A stretch of 64,000 nt of DNA from contig CM055092.1 of assembly GCA_029204225.1 (NCBI GenBank), positions 61,497,279-61,561,278 on the forward strand, written 5' to 3'. The notes under the pieces are model-generated. The model worked only from the letters and a program-made list of their open reading frames with translations. It did not search any database and had not been told where the DNA came from. How positions within the stretch are numbered: the first letter of the stretch is position 1; each line of letters starts with the position of its first letter. The DNA comes from Diphasiastrum complanatum. Lineage: Eukaryota; Streptophyta; Lycopodiopsida; Lycopodiales; Lycopodiaceae. Position numbers and translations under genes: made by a program. This document shows positions 49,045 through 61,347 of the stretch, piece by piece.

Positions 49045-49640
49045 GGTTGGATAGATTGTTATGGTTGATCAAGATCTTCGAAGATCTTCCAATTTGTGAA
49101 ATACGACACAAATTTGGTTGCAAAGGAGTGCAAATACAGTGAGGAACAAGAGACTTGTGCCTTTTTAGTGCTTTGTGTGCCTACATATCGCATTAAGATG
49201 AATCTAAGTAATGAAGTCCTAAGAGAATTTGCATTTTCTACCTCGGCCAAGGAGGCATAGGATTCTTTGAAGGCCATTTATGAGTCAAGAAATACCTCTA
49301 GGATGTTTATGCTAAATCAAGTTCTACAAAGCATGAGAAAAAGTGATGAGAGTGCTCAAGAATATGTTCTTAGAGTCAAATCACTCAATAAGAAATTAAG
49401 CTCCATAGGTGATAAAATCAAAGGAGAGTGAGATTTTCCAAATTGTCTTGAGATGAGTACTCCAATCTTGTTCAAAGTTTTGCTATCCAAGAGTTCTTCC
49501 CATCCATTGAGACATCTTGTAAATTTTTTGTGAGAATAAGTGAATCATTCTCTAAGGACACTTATATTCATAATGAAGTGGTTAGTCTCATTGGATTTGA
49601 GATTAGCATTGAATTCAAACATAAATAAGGATGCAAAATC
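49045..49640 (+). pseudogene. Copia gag remnant (UBN2 region)
   Basis: Plus-strand text reads DSLKAIYESRNTSRMFMLNQ, then SMRKSDESAQEYVLRVKSLN and KKLSSIGDKIKGE-stop. This is the gag pattern of copia elements (compare DSLKKLYESKSTSRVLTL at 6.8 kb). Stops and frameshifts break it, and no zinc knuckle or pol was found downstream. DNA at 49,640-50,740 shows no further gene. Confidence 0.7.
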
Positions 49641-50749
49641 TTTGTTATTCTAGCATGCATAGTCTTTATATGTGTACTTCTCAAGATCTTGATAACATGA
49701 TGATGGATCTTTTTTATCCTTATGAGATAAGAAGGTTTTTTGTTTTTCTCAAAGAGGAGCAGCTATTTTCAAGGAGGAGGAGCTTTGGGATCAATCATCT
49801 TCTTCAATGATGGATAAAATTAATGGCAATGGTGCTAAAATGGTGGACAGCTCTTATTGGAAATGGTTTTCAATCAAGGAAATCTTATCATGGTTATGGT
49901 GACTTTGCGACAACTATGGATTTATTGGCCAGTTCTCTCACCTAATCCTTGCCAAAGGATCCACTTGAGAAGCTAAGATTAGCTCCTTAAGTTTTAAATA
50001 GAACTAGCACGCTTATCAAGCTAATTTTTTCAAGAGTGTGAAAAAAGCAAAAAAATAGTTTGATAGAGGCCAATATCATTGTATATATGTGATCCCACAC
50101 ATGTGAAACCTATTCCCACATGTGGAACCTATTCCCACATGTGAAGACATATAAAGGCTCATGCACAATTTCAAGAGTCATGCATGTTAGATAACAATTT
50201 CAGTCTAGTTACAAAATTGGCAATTTCTAGCTTCCTAGATGATACAAAATTATTGGATAAGAATGGGGCACTATGAGAAACATGTATGCAAGTACATTAC
50301 TTGTATCTGCATGTGTGAAATAGTTCAGACCAGTCCTGCTCCCTCTTTCATGTAAATACTCCATATTGGAGATCATTTCTATAGTGAACCAAGAAAGGAA
50401 TTTGCATCAAACTTGGATTTCTCTCATTTGTCTTGCAATCTTTGTGATCCAATGTGGTAGTCATTTTTAGTACTTTTTGTGCTCAGACCTCTTTTCGTGC
50501 TGTATGTTGTCTCCACACGTGTAAAGCCTAGATTTTGATAGAATTGTTGAGAGCAATACATTCAATCTCTCCTGGGGATTAAATGGATCCTTATAAGATC
50601 TTTTTTGTTTCTATTTCAAAACTTATATTAGACATGGACGTTGCATCCTTCCCCCCTCGAACTACTTATGCCCTCAAAAGCGAAAATTAGGGAAGTGCTT
50701 CTTTATGCTTTCAACATTTTTTTTTGGCTCCAAAGGTACATCAAAAGAT

Positions 50750-52150
50750 CTTAAAAAATCAAAATCTTAAAAACTAAAACATATCAAAAAAAATTTCAAA
50801 AACTAAAAAAACAAAATCAAAATTTAAATTTAAATTTTAAAATTTTAGAATCCAAAAAAAAAAATCAAAAATTTAAAAACTTTAAAAATTCAAATTTCAA
50901 AAATTTTAAAATTTCAAAATTTCAAAATTCAAAATTTTGATAATTTTAAAAACTGATAATCAATAAAAATTTGAACATATTTTTTTGAAAAAACAAATTA
51001 TGTATTGCATTGTTATGTAGTGCTCTTAACAAATTGAAATTGAGTCTTATTAAAATTTTGAATCTTGAAAATAACAAAAGACATCCATTTATATTGCAAA
51101 AGTACTTGAATTTATTCAAAATAGTAATCAAATAAAAGAATTATGAGCACCACGTAGATATAGATCTAAAAAACAAAGAAAAATGATTAAGAAATAAATC
51201 AACCAATGGTTGATGATTTAACTCTAGCAGATGTGAATATTTAAATTTTGATTTTAAATCAACAATTATTTATCATTTACAAAATTTATATCTATTTAAA
51301 AAAATCGACTTGTATTAATTGAATAACAATTCATCATCAGCAAAAAAAAGATCGATTTACAAGATTCTTTATCGATATTAGAGATTGATTAAAAAAAAAC
51401 TATACCAATTGACTCTAATAGAAAAAACAAGTCAATTGTAAAATTGAGTGTTGATAGATAATATATCAAGTTTTGAATTGAGAGACATTAATGAAGTTCT
51501 TTGAAAAATACACAGTAAAAAAAATTTGTATACATATTATGGGTCATCTTTTATTTTTATGGAGTTTGGCTTCTCAAAGACCATATGAGATTTTTAAATA
51601 TTGTTTCATTTTGTATTATGATGGTTTTTTATTAAGTTTGTAAATTCTTTTAGTCATGATCTATTGTCAAAATACTTTTTTTTAAACATTTAGATCGAAC
51701 TGACTCATAAGAAAATATGATTTTAGACTAGGAATAGGTAATTTTACAGAAAGTCAAATATAATTACTCTGTTTTATGTCCTAGTCCCAAAATACATGTC
51801 ATTGCATTGCATCCAGTACTCATTAACAGTTGTTCAAGGACATAACATTAGCAAGTTAAAATTAATATTTGTGGTATTACTAGTTAGATTACTTGTATCA
51901 ATACTCACCAACAACTTGTTTTTCTTTGCCTCTATGCTAGTGGTCTGTAGTCATCATTTATTGTCAATATATTGTTTGGCAAATAAACCTATCATTATTT
52001 ATCATTAGAATAAAATTAAAAATTATACAATTAAAATTAATCAAACTAATTATCAGCCACCCTATTTTATTATGTTTTTTTTTTTTAAAATTTCTCTTCT
52101 CCTTCTAATCCATTTATCCCAATAAAGAAAAATTTATAAAAATAGTAAAA
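50750..52150. other. Very AT-rich stretch
   Basis: Dominated by A- and T-tracts; 50,750-50,960 is built from repeated AAAATTTCAAAAATT-type phrases. No gene is credible. Such DNA is often bent and can act as a matrix-attachment region, but that is inference from composition. Confidence 0.7.
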
Positions 52151-52459
52151 AAATCCAAAAAAGTAAAACACCCAAAGAGTTTTTAATCCATTTCAATTCA
52201 TGCAATTAAGGTCTAACTACCTAATCTAAATCATCACCATCTAGACGAGTTAGTAAACGTACCAATAGTTAGAAATCAAATTCAATCTGGTTTCCGAGAT
52301 ACCGTGTCATGGATGTTTTGCTCTATAGGAAGAGCTGATGGCGCCAGAGTGGTTGTGGATCTAGGAGCTTGACGACTTCCTTATGGGTTTGGCACTAGTC
52401 CAGATCTGACAGGATGTAGCCGCCGCGCTCTTTTGTGGTTGGATATTTCTTGACGAATT

Positions 52460-52761
52460 CTTGAGATTTTACTACTCATTGGTGCACAATTTTGGTGATA
52501 TCTTGCAATCTTGTGTGTAGAATGCTCATATTTTGTTATTTTAGGTTCCACACGTGAAATATAGTAGGGTACTGTAACTGTACGGACAGAAAACATATTT
52601 TATACTTTGGTTCATGTTTGATCAATATCTCTTAGAGTTTGCATCTCATTTTGTTTGTAGATGCTGATTTTTCTACATTGGCAGGATTGTTGGTTTGCTC
52701 CTTATTGTAACCAAAGATCAGGGACATGGATTGGATCTTGAATGATCTGAAATCCTTCACA
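52460..52761 (+). repeat. Family A LTR, 3' part, of element A2
   Basis: Homologous to 8,690-8,955 and 32,980-33,251: 'tggtgcacaattttggtgat', 'ttccacacgtg', 'gctgatttttctacattggc', ending AATCCTTCACA. The U3 and TATA region is replaced by unrelated DNA before about 52,460. Confidence 0.8.
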
Positions 52762-52772
52762 TGGTATCAGAG
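52762..52772 (+). other. Primer-binding site (initiator Met tRNA), element A2
   Basis: TGGTATCAGAG starts right at the LTR end. It is the same primer site as in the copies at 34,980 and 62,217. The 590-bp leader up to the gag ATG at 53,362 has no coding sequence. Confidence 0.88.
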
Positions 52773-53361
52773 ATATTGTGTTTCAGGTTATGAAAGGATC
52801 AGCCATATTTAGCAAAGATTTGGAGGAGTTACCAATGCTAGAGCATGCTAGATTGATCTCTACTCAAAAATCAGCATTTTTGCATGTGTAAAATTGATCT
52901 TTTGTAGGTCAAAACTCAATATAGGGTTATATACTTGATCAATTCCAATTTCACACTTGGATTACTGGATTTAGATGATAGTTGGTGCATTAGGAAGGTC
53001 TCATTGGAGTCTACAAGAAGATATATCAAGTTTCTAGAAATTGCATGTAGAATTTGAGAGATTCAATTTTTTGTGATTTTGTCAAAACCCTAATTTTGAT
53101 TGGATCTCTAGTTTGTGAGGTTTATGAATTTCATTTGAGTGTGTTTCAATCTTAGGAAGTGGCAAGAATCATTAGATTGAGGATAGATCATAGGTTGATC
53201 AAGATTTCACTATTCTATGTGTTGATTTTCTAGTTAGAGTGCTAGAAGAGATTTGAGAGGTTCCATATCTTTGTGATATCTTCTTGAGTTCATTTGTGGA
53301 CATTCAAGAGAGTGCTTTGTGCATTGGAACAGGTTGAAAGAGAAGATCAGGTCATTGAAAT

Positions 53362-53565
53362 ATGGCTACAAGTGGTGGATTCATGCTGGAAGACAATGAT
53401 AGGCTTACCTCAATCAACTATTCTACTTGGAAGGTGAGGATGGAGTACTTATTGGAGATGAATGAGTTGATGGAGATTGTTGCAGGTGTGGAGGAGAGGC
53501 CTCAAGCACCTCAAGATCAAGTGAGGTATGACAAGAGAGCAAAGAAAACTCTACACATGATAGGT
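53362..53565 (+). pseudogene. Copia gag N-terminus, element A2
   Basis: ATG 53,362 opens MATSGGFMLEDNDRLTSINY followed by STWKVRMEYLLEMNELMEI, the start of a copia gag (DUF4219-like N-terminus). It matches the gag start of A1 at 7070. The frame runs into a stop after KRAKKTLHMIGLS; the whole UBN2 middle is deleted and the next sequence is the zinc knuckle in another frame. Confidence 0.8.
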
Positions 53566-53570
53566 CTAAG

Positions 53571-54674
53571 TTGAAATGCTTTTACTGTGGAATCAAAAGG
53601 CATTTTGCAAATGAATGTTTGAAGAAGCAAAGAGATGAAGGTAGCAAGCAAATCAACTTTACTACTAATGATGAGGATCTAGGTGGTGGTGATTCTCTTT
53701 TGATGCGTTCTTCAAGTCCAATATCAAGTGAAGGTGACAAAGATTCATGGTGGATTGATAGTGGAGCTAGTTCACACACGACTAGTCACAAGAAGTTCTT
53801 TACTTCTTTGGTCACTTATGATGGAGCCAAGAAAGCAATTCACATGGCCAATGGTGGTGAGTGTGTGATTGAAGGTATTGGTTCAATTCCTATTTGTCTC
53901 TCTACTAATAGGAAAGCAAGACTTGATGGTTTTCTCTACATTCCTTCACTTTCAAAGAATTTGCTAAGTGTTGGTCAAATGATAGAGAAAGGATACATGA
54001 TAAATTTTGGTGGTAATGTTTGTTTCATTACAAAGTTAGAAATCTTGGTTGCTAGGGGCAATAGACAAGGTAAACTTTTCAAGCTTGATGCTTTTGTTAT
54101 GGCTAACAAAAAGGATGGAATGGAAAAGGAGATTGGTCTCAACTTTCCAAAGTTACCTTTTAGCATCAATAAGATTGGTGGATCTTATGCAGAGTCTAGA
54201 AAGCTTCCTTATGCTAGATCTAGGTCAAGATGTAATATGCTTCTTGTAGATGTTCATCTTTGTGCTAACTTGGCTAGTCTTGAGGATAATGATGGTGTTT
54301 CAATCGTTCTTCATGGCAAGTGCAAGCATGCAAAAGGTAAGGAAAGAGCTAACCTCATCAATGGAGGTGAAGGTTCTTTCTTGGAAAAGATTGTTGCTAA
54401 TGATTTCTTTGATCATATGGAAAAAGATGTTGCTAGGTGCATTCATGAAGGAGATGTTTCTTCTACATTCTTTTGTGATGAGTCCAAGAAAGTCATTTTT
54501 TCAGCAAGTGGAGTCACGTGTCTTCATAAAGAGAGTAGATCAAATGGTTCTATCAAGAGACTTGGTGGGGGAGATAGGCACAAGTCAAGAAGAAGAGAAG
54601 TATGTGAAGAGTTCAAAGTAGGATGTACTTTGAGTGATGTCATTATGAATGATAGTGAGGAAGAATCATTATAA
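53571..54674 (+). CDS. Zinc knuckle-protease ORF with an unrecognised extension
   Basis: A 367-codon open frame. Residues 3-16 form a CCHC knuckle (CFYCGIKRHFANEC), the RNA-binding end of gag. Residues 61-70 are WIDSGASSHT, the copia protease active site (Asp63), followed by LDGFLYIPSLSKNLLSVGQM, normal for protease/pre-integrase. ESRKLPYARSRSR near residue 205 resembles the integrase N-terminus. After that come about 150 residues I cannot place (for example LEDNDGVSIVLHGKCKHAKG and CDESKKVIFSASGVTCLHKE), ending NDSEEESL-stop. Integrase itself is missing. The long open frame suggests recent joining or selection, but nothing shows it is translated. Confidence 0.6.
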   Translation: MKCFYCGIKRHFANECLKKQRDEGSKQINFTTNDEDLGGGDSLLMRSSSPISSEGDKDSWWIDSGASSHTTSHKKFFTSLVTYDGAKKAIHMANGGECVIEGIGSIPICLSTNRKARLDGFLYIPSLSKNLLSVGQMIEKGYMINFGGNVCFITKLEILVARGNRQGKLFKLDAFVMANKKDGMEKEIGLNFPKLPFSINKIGGSYAESRKLPYARSRSRCNMLLVDVHLCANLASLEDNDGVSIVLHGKCKHAKGKERANLINGGEGSFLEKIVANDFFDHMEKDVARCIHEGDVSSTFFCDESKKVIFSASGVTCLHKESRSNGSIKRLGGGDRHKSRRREVCEEFKVGCTLSDVIMNDSEEESL

Positions 54675-55740
54675 TATGAGTCATTACCTAAAACATTGAG
54701 TGGAAGTTCTCGTTTGGAAAAAGACAGTACTTCAATCATCCTAATGTTGAAGGTACTAATCTTTTTTTCATAGCTTCTAATATTTTTGAGGTTTCTACTT
54801 CTTATGATGCAATCATTAAGAGGGAGTCTTATGAAAGAAAGAGCAATGGAAGATTGGTTCTTGGGAAGATCCCAGGCATGGATCTCACATCTCTTCATCA
54901 ACTCAAAAGATTCTATGATTGTGAACTGATCACTCATGATCGAGATGGCAAAAGGTTGGTTGGAGAAAACTACATGGAGCAAATCGAGAGGCAATTTCTT
55001 CAAGGCAAGGGAGATCTCATTAATGAGCTTATTGAGGTTTTTTATGGAATCAAAAAGGCTAGATTTATTAGGTTTAATACTCATCTTCACCTACTCTACT
55101 TCATGTTGGATGGAAAGTTTGGAATCTATCTTTTGATTTATGATGGTGAATTGGTGACATTGTTTTCACTAACCTTTATGGAAGATCGAGATCAAGCATT
55201 GATGAGATTTTGTTGGATCTAGATCATTATTTTGAGACGGAGTATTTTCAGAGGTTCAGGTCTAAATATATTCATGTCTTTGATATATTTGATGATCAAG
55301 ATAAAGGTAAGCAAGTGGAAGTAACTCACTTTGCTTTACTCACATGTTTTGGAGAATTTTCTTGTGTAGATGATGCGATGCAAGTGGATATTGGTTCTCA
55401 TGGTTTTCATACTGGAAAAGAAAGTAATGGATTTGGAAAAAAAAAGTTTGTTCAATGATTTTGATGGTCAAGTTGATGATCAAGAGGTTGATCTCAAAGG
55501 GCTTCAACAACACAAAAGGAAAGGTGGCAATTTGGAACTAGTCAAGAGCATCAAAGGAAGGTTATTTGGCAAAGATGTTATGGATCTATTTTTTCAAGAG
55601 TATTTAAACTCAAGTAAGGTCAAAGGAGCAGCAAGGAAGTGTTGTTCAGGTTTACTTTGCTTTTTCTATCTCATGTTTAAGCTATTTCATGTGGATGTGT
55701 GCAAATTGTCAAGGGTGGAAGTTTAATGAAAGATACTCAT
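54675..55740 (+). other. Unrecognised sequence carried by element A2
   Basis: Three protein-like stretches in changing frames follow: 54,854-55,222 (GKIPGMDLTSLHQLKRFYDC, then FNTHLHLLYFMLDGKFGIYL), 55,210-55,458 (ETEYFQRFRSKYIHVFDIFD) and 55,445-55,726, which ends with the block shared with A1 (SSKVKGAARK, FHVDVCKLSR). No domain is recognised. A captured host transcript or a decayed unfamiliar retroelement would both fit. Confidence 0.45.
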
Positions 55741-55816
55741 ACATGGACTTATAAAACACATGTCGCGGAGTTTTATTTATTTTCTGATATTTTCTTTGTG
55801 TTTGCACAGTTTCTAA

Positions 55817-56066
55817 CAATAATGTTCTTGTGGCCGAGGAGGATTCTACACCTCAAGGCAAGAATGGGGTCTTTGTCACTACATGGTGGTGATGAGAAAT
55901 CAAACTTCACATCAAAGGGCAAGAAGAAGACTCATCCATTCAATAATGTTCTTGTGGCCGAGGAGGATTCTACACCTCAAGGCAAGAATGGGGTCTTTGT
56001 CACTACATGGTGGTGATGAGAAATCAAACTTCACATCAAAGGACAAGAAGAAGACTCATCCATTCA
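55817..56066 (+). repeat. 124-bp tandem duplication
   Basis: The text from 'aataatgttcttgtggccga' to 'aagactcatccattcaa' occurs twice (starting about 55,818 and 55,942) and is almost identical. The unit is not a multiple of three, so it shifts the gag frame. It probably arose recently by unequal exchange or replication slippage. Confidence 0.85.
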
Positions 56067-56340
56067 AGAAGAACCAAGGCAAGGAGCTCGAGGTCAAGGA
56101 TGGTGGATCCACCTTCAAAGGGAAGATCAAGAACAAAGCTAAGTTAAAGTGTTTCTTTTGTGGAAAGAAATGACACTTTGCTTCTGAATGCTATAAGAAG
56201 AAGAACCAAGACAATGAGGATAATGGAAATCTTGCACAAGAGGAGGATGGAGAGGATGGCTTCAACACATCCTTGATGGTAGCATCTACACCAACATCAA
56301 GCAAAGAGACATGGTGGACTGATAGTGGGGCTAGTCCTCG
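56067..56340 (+). pseudogene. Second copia gag end, zinc knuckle and protease start
   Basis: Reads KNKAKLKCFFCGKK-stop-HFASECYKKK, a CCHC knuckle split by TGA, then acidic linker EEDGEDGFNTSL and ETWWTDSGASP, a protease start. The protease is cut off at about 56,336 by an inverted integrase fragment. It duplicates the domain at 53.6-53.8 kb, so two partial elements are joined here. Confidence 0.75.
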
Positions 56341-56344
56341 GCCA

Positions 56345-56885
56345 CCTATTGCACAAGAAATTGGCACACAACAAGGCTTGATCCCAAAATGGTTTGTCAA
56401 GATTAGTGCTTAATCTCATAGCTTTGGCACTTTCACAGAAAGTCCTATTCTTCCTTTTAGCCACTCCATTTTGTTGTGGAGTCCTTGATGTTGTATACTC
56501 TCTCTTGATCCTATGCTCATTACAAAAGGCCTTGAACTTGATAGATATGTACTCACCACCATTGTAACTCCTTAAGCACTTGATCCTTGTGGAAAATTGG
56601 TTCTCCCTTGGATTCTTGTACTTGATAGAGACATCATACACTTCATCCTTGCTCTTTAGTAGATAGATCCAAAAAAATCTACTAAAATCATCAATGAATG
56701 TTACGTACATCTTAGCTCCACTATTGCTAATCATAATAAATCCATGAATATCCAAATGTACAAGTTGAAAAGGCTTTGTAGGTCTAGATATAGATCTAGT
56801 ATAAGGTAGTCTATGTGACTTAGACAAAGCACAAGACACACAAACATGTTTGATGCCACTTAAGGAACGAACATCTTTCTGAATC
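56345..56885 (-). pseudogene. Copia integrase core fragment, inverted
   Basis: The minus frame encodes CALSKSHRLPYTRSIS, then LVHLDIHGF (first catalytic Asp), FIDDFSRFFWIYLLKSKDEV, NGGEYISIKFKAFC (the second-Asp position is shifted to Asn-Gly-Gly-Glu, with SYN where SDN is usual) and SRTPQQNGVAKRKNRT, with the catalytic Glu position of PQQNGVAERKNR changed to Lys. It is open for about 180 codons and ends at the junction with plus-strand protease. It codes for the DDE core only. The altered catalytic positions and truncation make it inactive. Confidence 0.82.
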
Positions 56886-56979
56886 TTGTATTTATCTGGT
56901 GTTCGTTCATCCGCTTTTACACGGTTCCAATCACTTCTTGATTACCAGGAAGGCTTGGATTGCCCGTCCCTATAAGCTC

Positions 56980-57475
56980 GTCGTGCCATATCATGACGAT
57001 GCCTAATCCATAAGCTTATATGCTTATGAATTTTCTTCTCCTCGAATTCCTCTTCTTGTTGAAATTCGTCACGTAGGGTACCAATAACCTGTCATTTATC
57101 GGCGGAAGATTGTTCGGACCATTTACTAAATAATATGTTGCCAAAATGACATTGGCATAAAGAATAGAGTCAGTCCAAAACCACCCTTCCTTTTCTATTG
57201 GCAATTATATTGCCTTGAGGATCCACGTCATAATAAGGATTTGTGGATGACTCTTCGGTGGGGGCGGGAGCCGCGGCCTCTTGTGAGGGACCGCCCTCAT
57301 TTTGGCTAAGCATATTTTGCAGTTGTGGTCTTTGCTCGGGAGTTAATGATTCATATAAATTTTTTACCCGCGGCCTGGACTCCTCAGTCCCGATAAATAG
57401 TAAAGCGAATTTTGTCGAAGTGGAAGTTGGAAGTTGGAACCCACCCGAGCTTTCACCACTGCCTGACCCCGACAT
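56980..57475 (-). CDS. Unrecognised ORF, Ser/Gly-rich start
   Basis: ATG at 57,475 opens MSGSGSGESSGGFQLPTSTS, then ALLFIGTEESRPRVKNLYES, a Pro/Ala/Gln-rich middle, and stops at about 57,170 after NRKGRVVLD. An overlapping frame (57,204-57,016) continues protein-like (ILYANVILATYYLVNGPNNL), so a frameshift or intron may join them. No family is recognised. It lies divergent to the CACTA-like piece and could belong to a DNA transposon. Confidence 0.35.
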
Positions 57476-57769
57476 GATTACTACATTCATAAACATACAA
57501 TACATTACAATAAACCCTAATATATTGAAATGAAGTAGAAAAGAAAATCGATTACAGTACATAAAGCATATTGAAGTGAGACTTTCATACCTGTGTCAAC
57601 AAAAAGAGAGAGATATGCGTGTAGAGCTCGAACATGCACCAAGATTGGCATAAGAATCAGGTAAGTGACAATGTATAAGAATAGGTATATCTAAAAATTA
57701 AAACATTAGAATCATACAATAATTTTATGTTATTTGTGTTTTGTACTTGTGCATATATGCAGTTTATCA

Positions 57770-58490
57770 CAACGAGATGAATTACATTCAGATCAGTCTA
57801 GCGATGAAGACAATACTCAAGTTAACAGGGTAAGTAATAAACATGCATGTGTTCTTGTTCATAAAAACTTTGTTATTATAAGTTAAAATATTGTGCTAAA
57901 GTGACATGTACTTGATTTTTGTTTCTCGTAGAAAAATTATTTTCAAAATAAAATATGGTGCACATGCCTCAAGTGTGATGGACAAAAGATGCGTGAAAGA
58001 CGCATTGTTGAAAATCATTTGTGGAAAAAAGAAGAAGGTCAACCATCGAATTTGGAAGACATTGAGGCTTGTTAATTTTATATGATTGTTTTTTATTATA
58101 ATCTTCATCAATCTATATATGTCACTTATGAAATCTGTTTCATATGTGTAGCCAATACATCGAATGCCATTCCACGGAGTTGATCCATCCGTGTTTAGTT
58201 ACAATCAACGTCAAGTTTTGATAGACATGAGAAAACAAAGAATGAAACAAATTGAAGAGGCAAACACAATTGGAAAAGAGAATAATCAACTTGATTCTAA
58301 TGATTATGATGACGAGGTGCAACACGATGAAGCAATGCACAACATGTTTGAATCCTACTTTGAAACAAATGAGAATGATGATATGCATGCATCTTCTAAT
58401 GAAAACGGAGAATGGATGAAGACGAGATTCTATTGCGCAAGGAGACAGACACTCCTCTATATCCTAGAGCATCCATTTCGAGACTAACTA
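57770..58490 (+). pseudogene. Probable CACTA (En/Spm) transposase N-terminus
   Basis: Exon-like pieces: DELHSDQSSDEDNTQVNR with donor GTAAGT (57,830); acceptor TCGTAG (57,930) then WCTCLKCDGQKMRERRIVEN and HLWKKEEG, which fits the transposase-associated domain pattern CxCxxC...HL...G; then after another AG acceptor (58,151) PIHRMPFHGVDPSV, an acidic stretch with DEAMHNMFESYFE, and a frame-shifted TPLYPRASISRL like the conserved LYPGC...S region of TNP2-type transposases. The DDE core is missing; a CT tract cuts in at 58,506. Assignment rests on short motifs. Confidence 0.5.
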
Positions 58491-58503
58491 CGTCAATTCA
58501 CAC

Positions 58504-60130
<1,627 letters not shown>

Positions 60131-61340
60131 ACACACTCTTCATCTCTTTTTATCATTCACACTCTCTATCTCCTCTTCAAACAAACAAACGATCATTAAC
60201 CTCAAACAAACAAACAAAAATCAAACACCAACCTCAAAAAATGATCTTCAAGCACCTTCAAGCACTGATCTTCAAGCCCTCAAGCACTGATCGCCCTCAA
60301 TCGCTCCAAAGACGCTCAAATCTGCAAAAGACAAAGGCAACACATTAGGGGTGGGATGATGTTGGCTGATTCTGACGAATCTCCAAGATACTCAGGCAAA
60401 GCAACTCAAGAGCACCTCTCACCTTAGACCGAGGAGGTCTGGGACAAATGAAGACTGAGAGCCGAGTATGAGAGTCGAGAAATGCTAGTTAGTAATAACA
60501 ACCCATAACTGTGTAAGCCTCATGGTGAATCCCGAAAGATGGAATGACCATGTAGGAACTAGTATTTCTAGCCAAATGCAATAAATGCAAGTAGACCCCT
60601 CTTAAAGAAAGTAGAGTGAGCCACCTTTTGATGGTGACCTCTAGTGGAGAGCAATATTCCACTTGTAATTTGTGAAATGTGAAAATTCCACTAGGATGCC
60701 ACCTATGGAGCTCTCTTGCTTATTTAAGAGACTCCCTCTTTGTGAAGAGGAGCTTTTTGCATTGTATCTACTCCATGCTTAATAAGAAGATTTTCCATGA
60801 GTTTGATGCTACACTAAGCTCCTTGATCATGATGGTTTTCTTGAGTGATGCCCCTATGATCATGCCCTTCCATTCATATTGTGTGTGGTTGTGGATTTAT
60901 AGTGGATTAGTTTTCTTGCTTTCCTAGTGGTGGATTATATTTCATGTTTTCTTGTGGATTAATGTAGGAGCCAGCATTCAAGTAAACTAAATAGGCTAAA
61001 AATGTGGCATAAATCTTGCATATTTTCTAACATTCTAGTTCTTGATGTTCTTGGGATGTCCAAGAATCAAAAGGCTAGTTAGTTTCTTGATTCTTGGACT
61101 TCTAACATGCTGTAGTTTAGTTATTGTTTCTTGTTTATCGGTTATGCAAATGTAGCTCAGTTCAGTGTAGTGTAGAATCTGATTTCAATTCGTTTTTAGA
61201 GTAAGTAGCAGTAGAATCTATACAACGTTCATTTGGGCTGCACTCTGTTCTGTGAAAGAGCGTTCTAGGCTTGCATCTTTATGTAGAATGTAAGTGCATT
61301 CAAGAGTGACGACCACGAGTAGTCCTCTGACAAGCAGGAC
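60131..61340. other. No gene recognised
   Basis: Short open frames only. Around 60,960-61,340 the DNA directly precedes the gag 3' side of the copia element to the right, but no LTR or PPT was identified. Confidence 0.45.
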
Positions 61341-61347
61341 AATAAAA

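Larger units (their letters stand above)
52460..56340 (+). mobile_element. Chimeric copia element (family A, copy A2)
   Basis: In order: a 5'-truncated LTR (52,460-52,761), a Met-tRNA primer site, a leader, the gag N-terminus (53,362), a zinc knuckle and protease (53,571-54,130), a scrap resembling integrase N-terminus (54,185-54,220), then about 1.5 kb of unrecognised open sequence (54,225-55,740), and a second gag end with zinc knuckle and protease start (55,817-56,335). Integrase, RT and RNase H are absent in this orientation. At about 56,336 it stops against an inverted integrase fragment. It cannot move without help and looks assembled by several recombination events. Confidence 0.7.
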
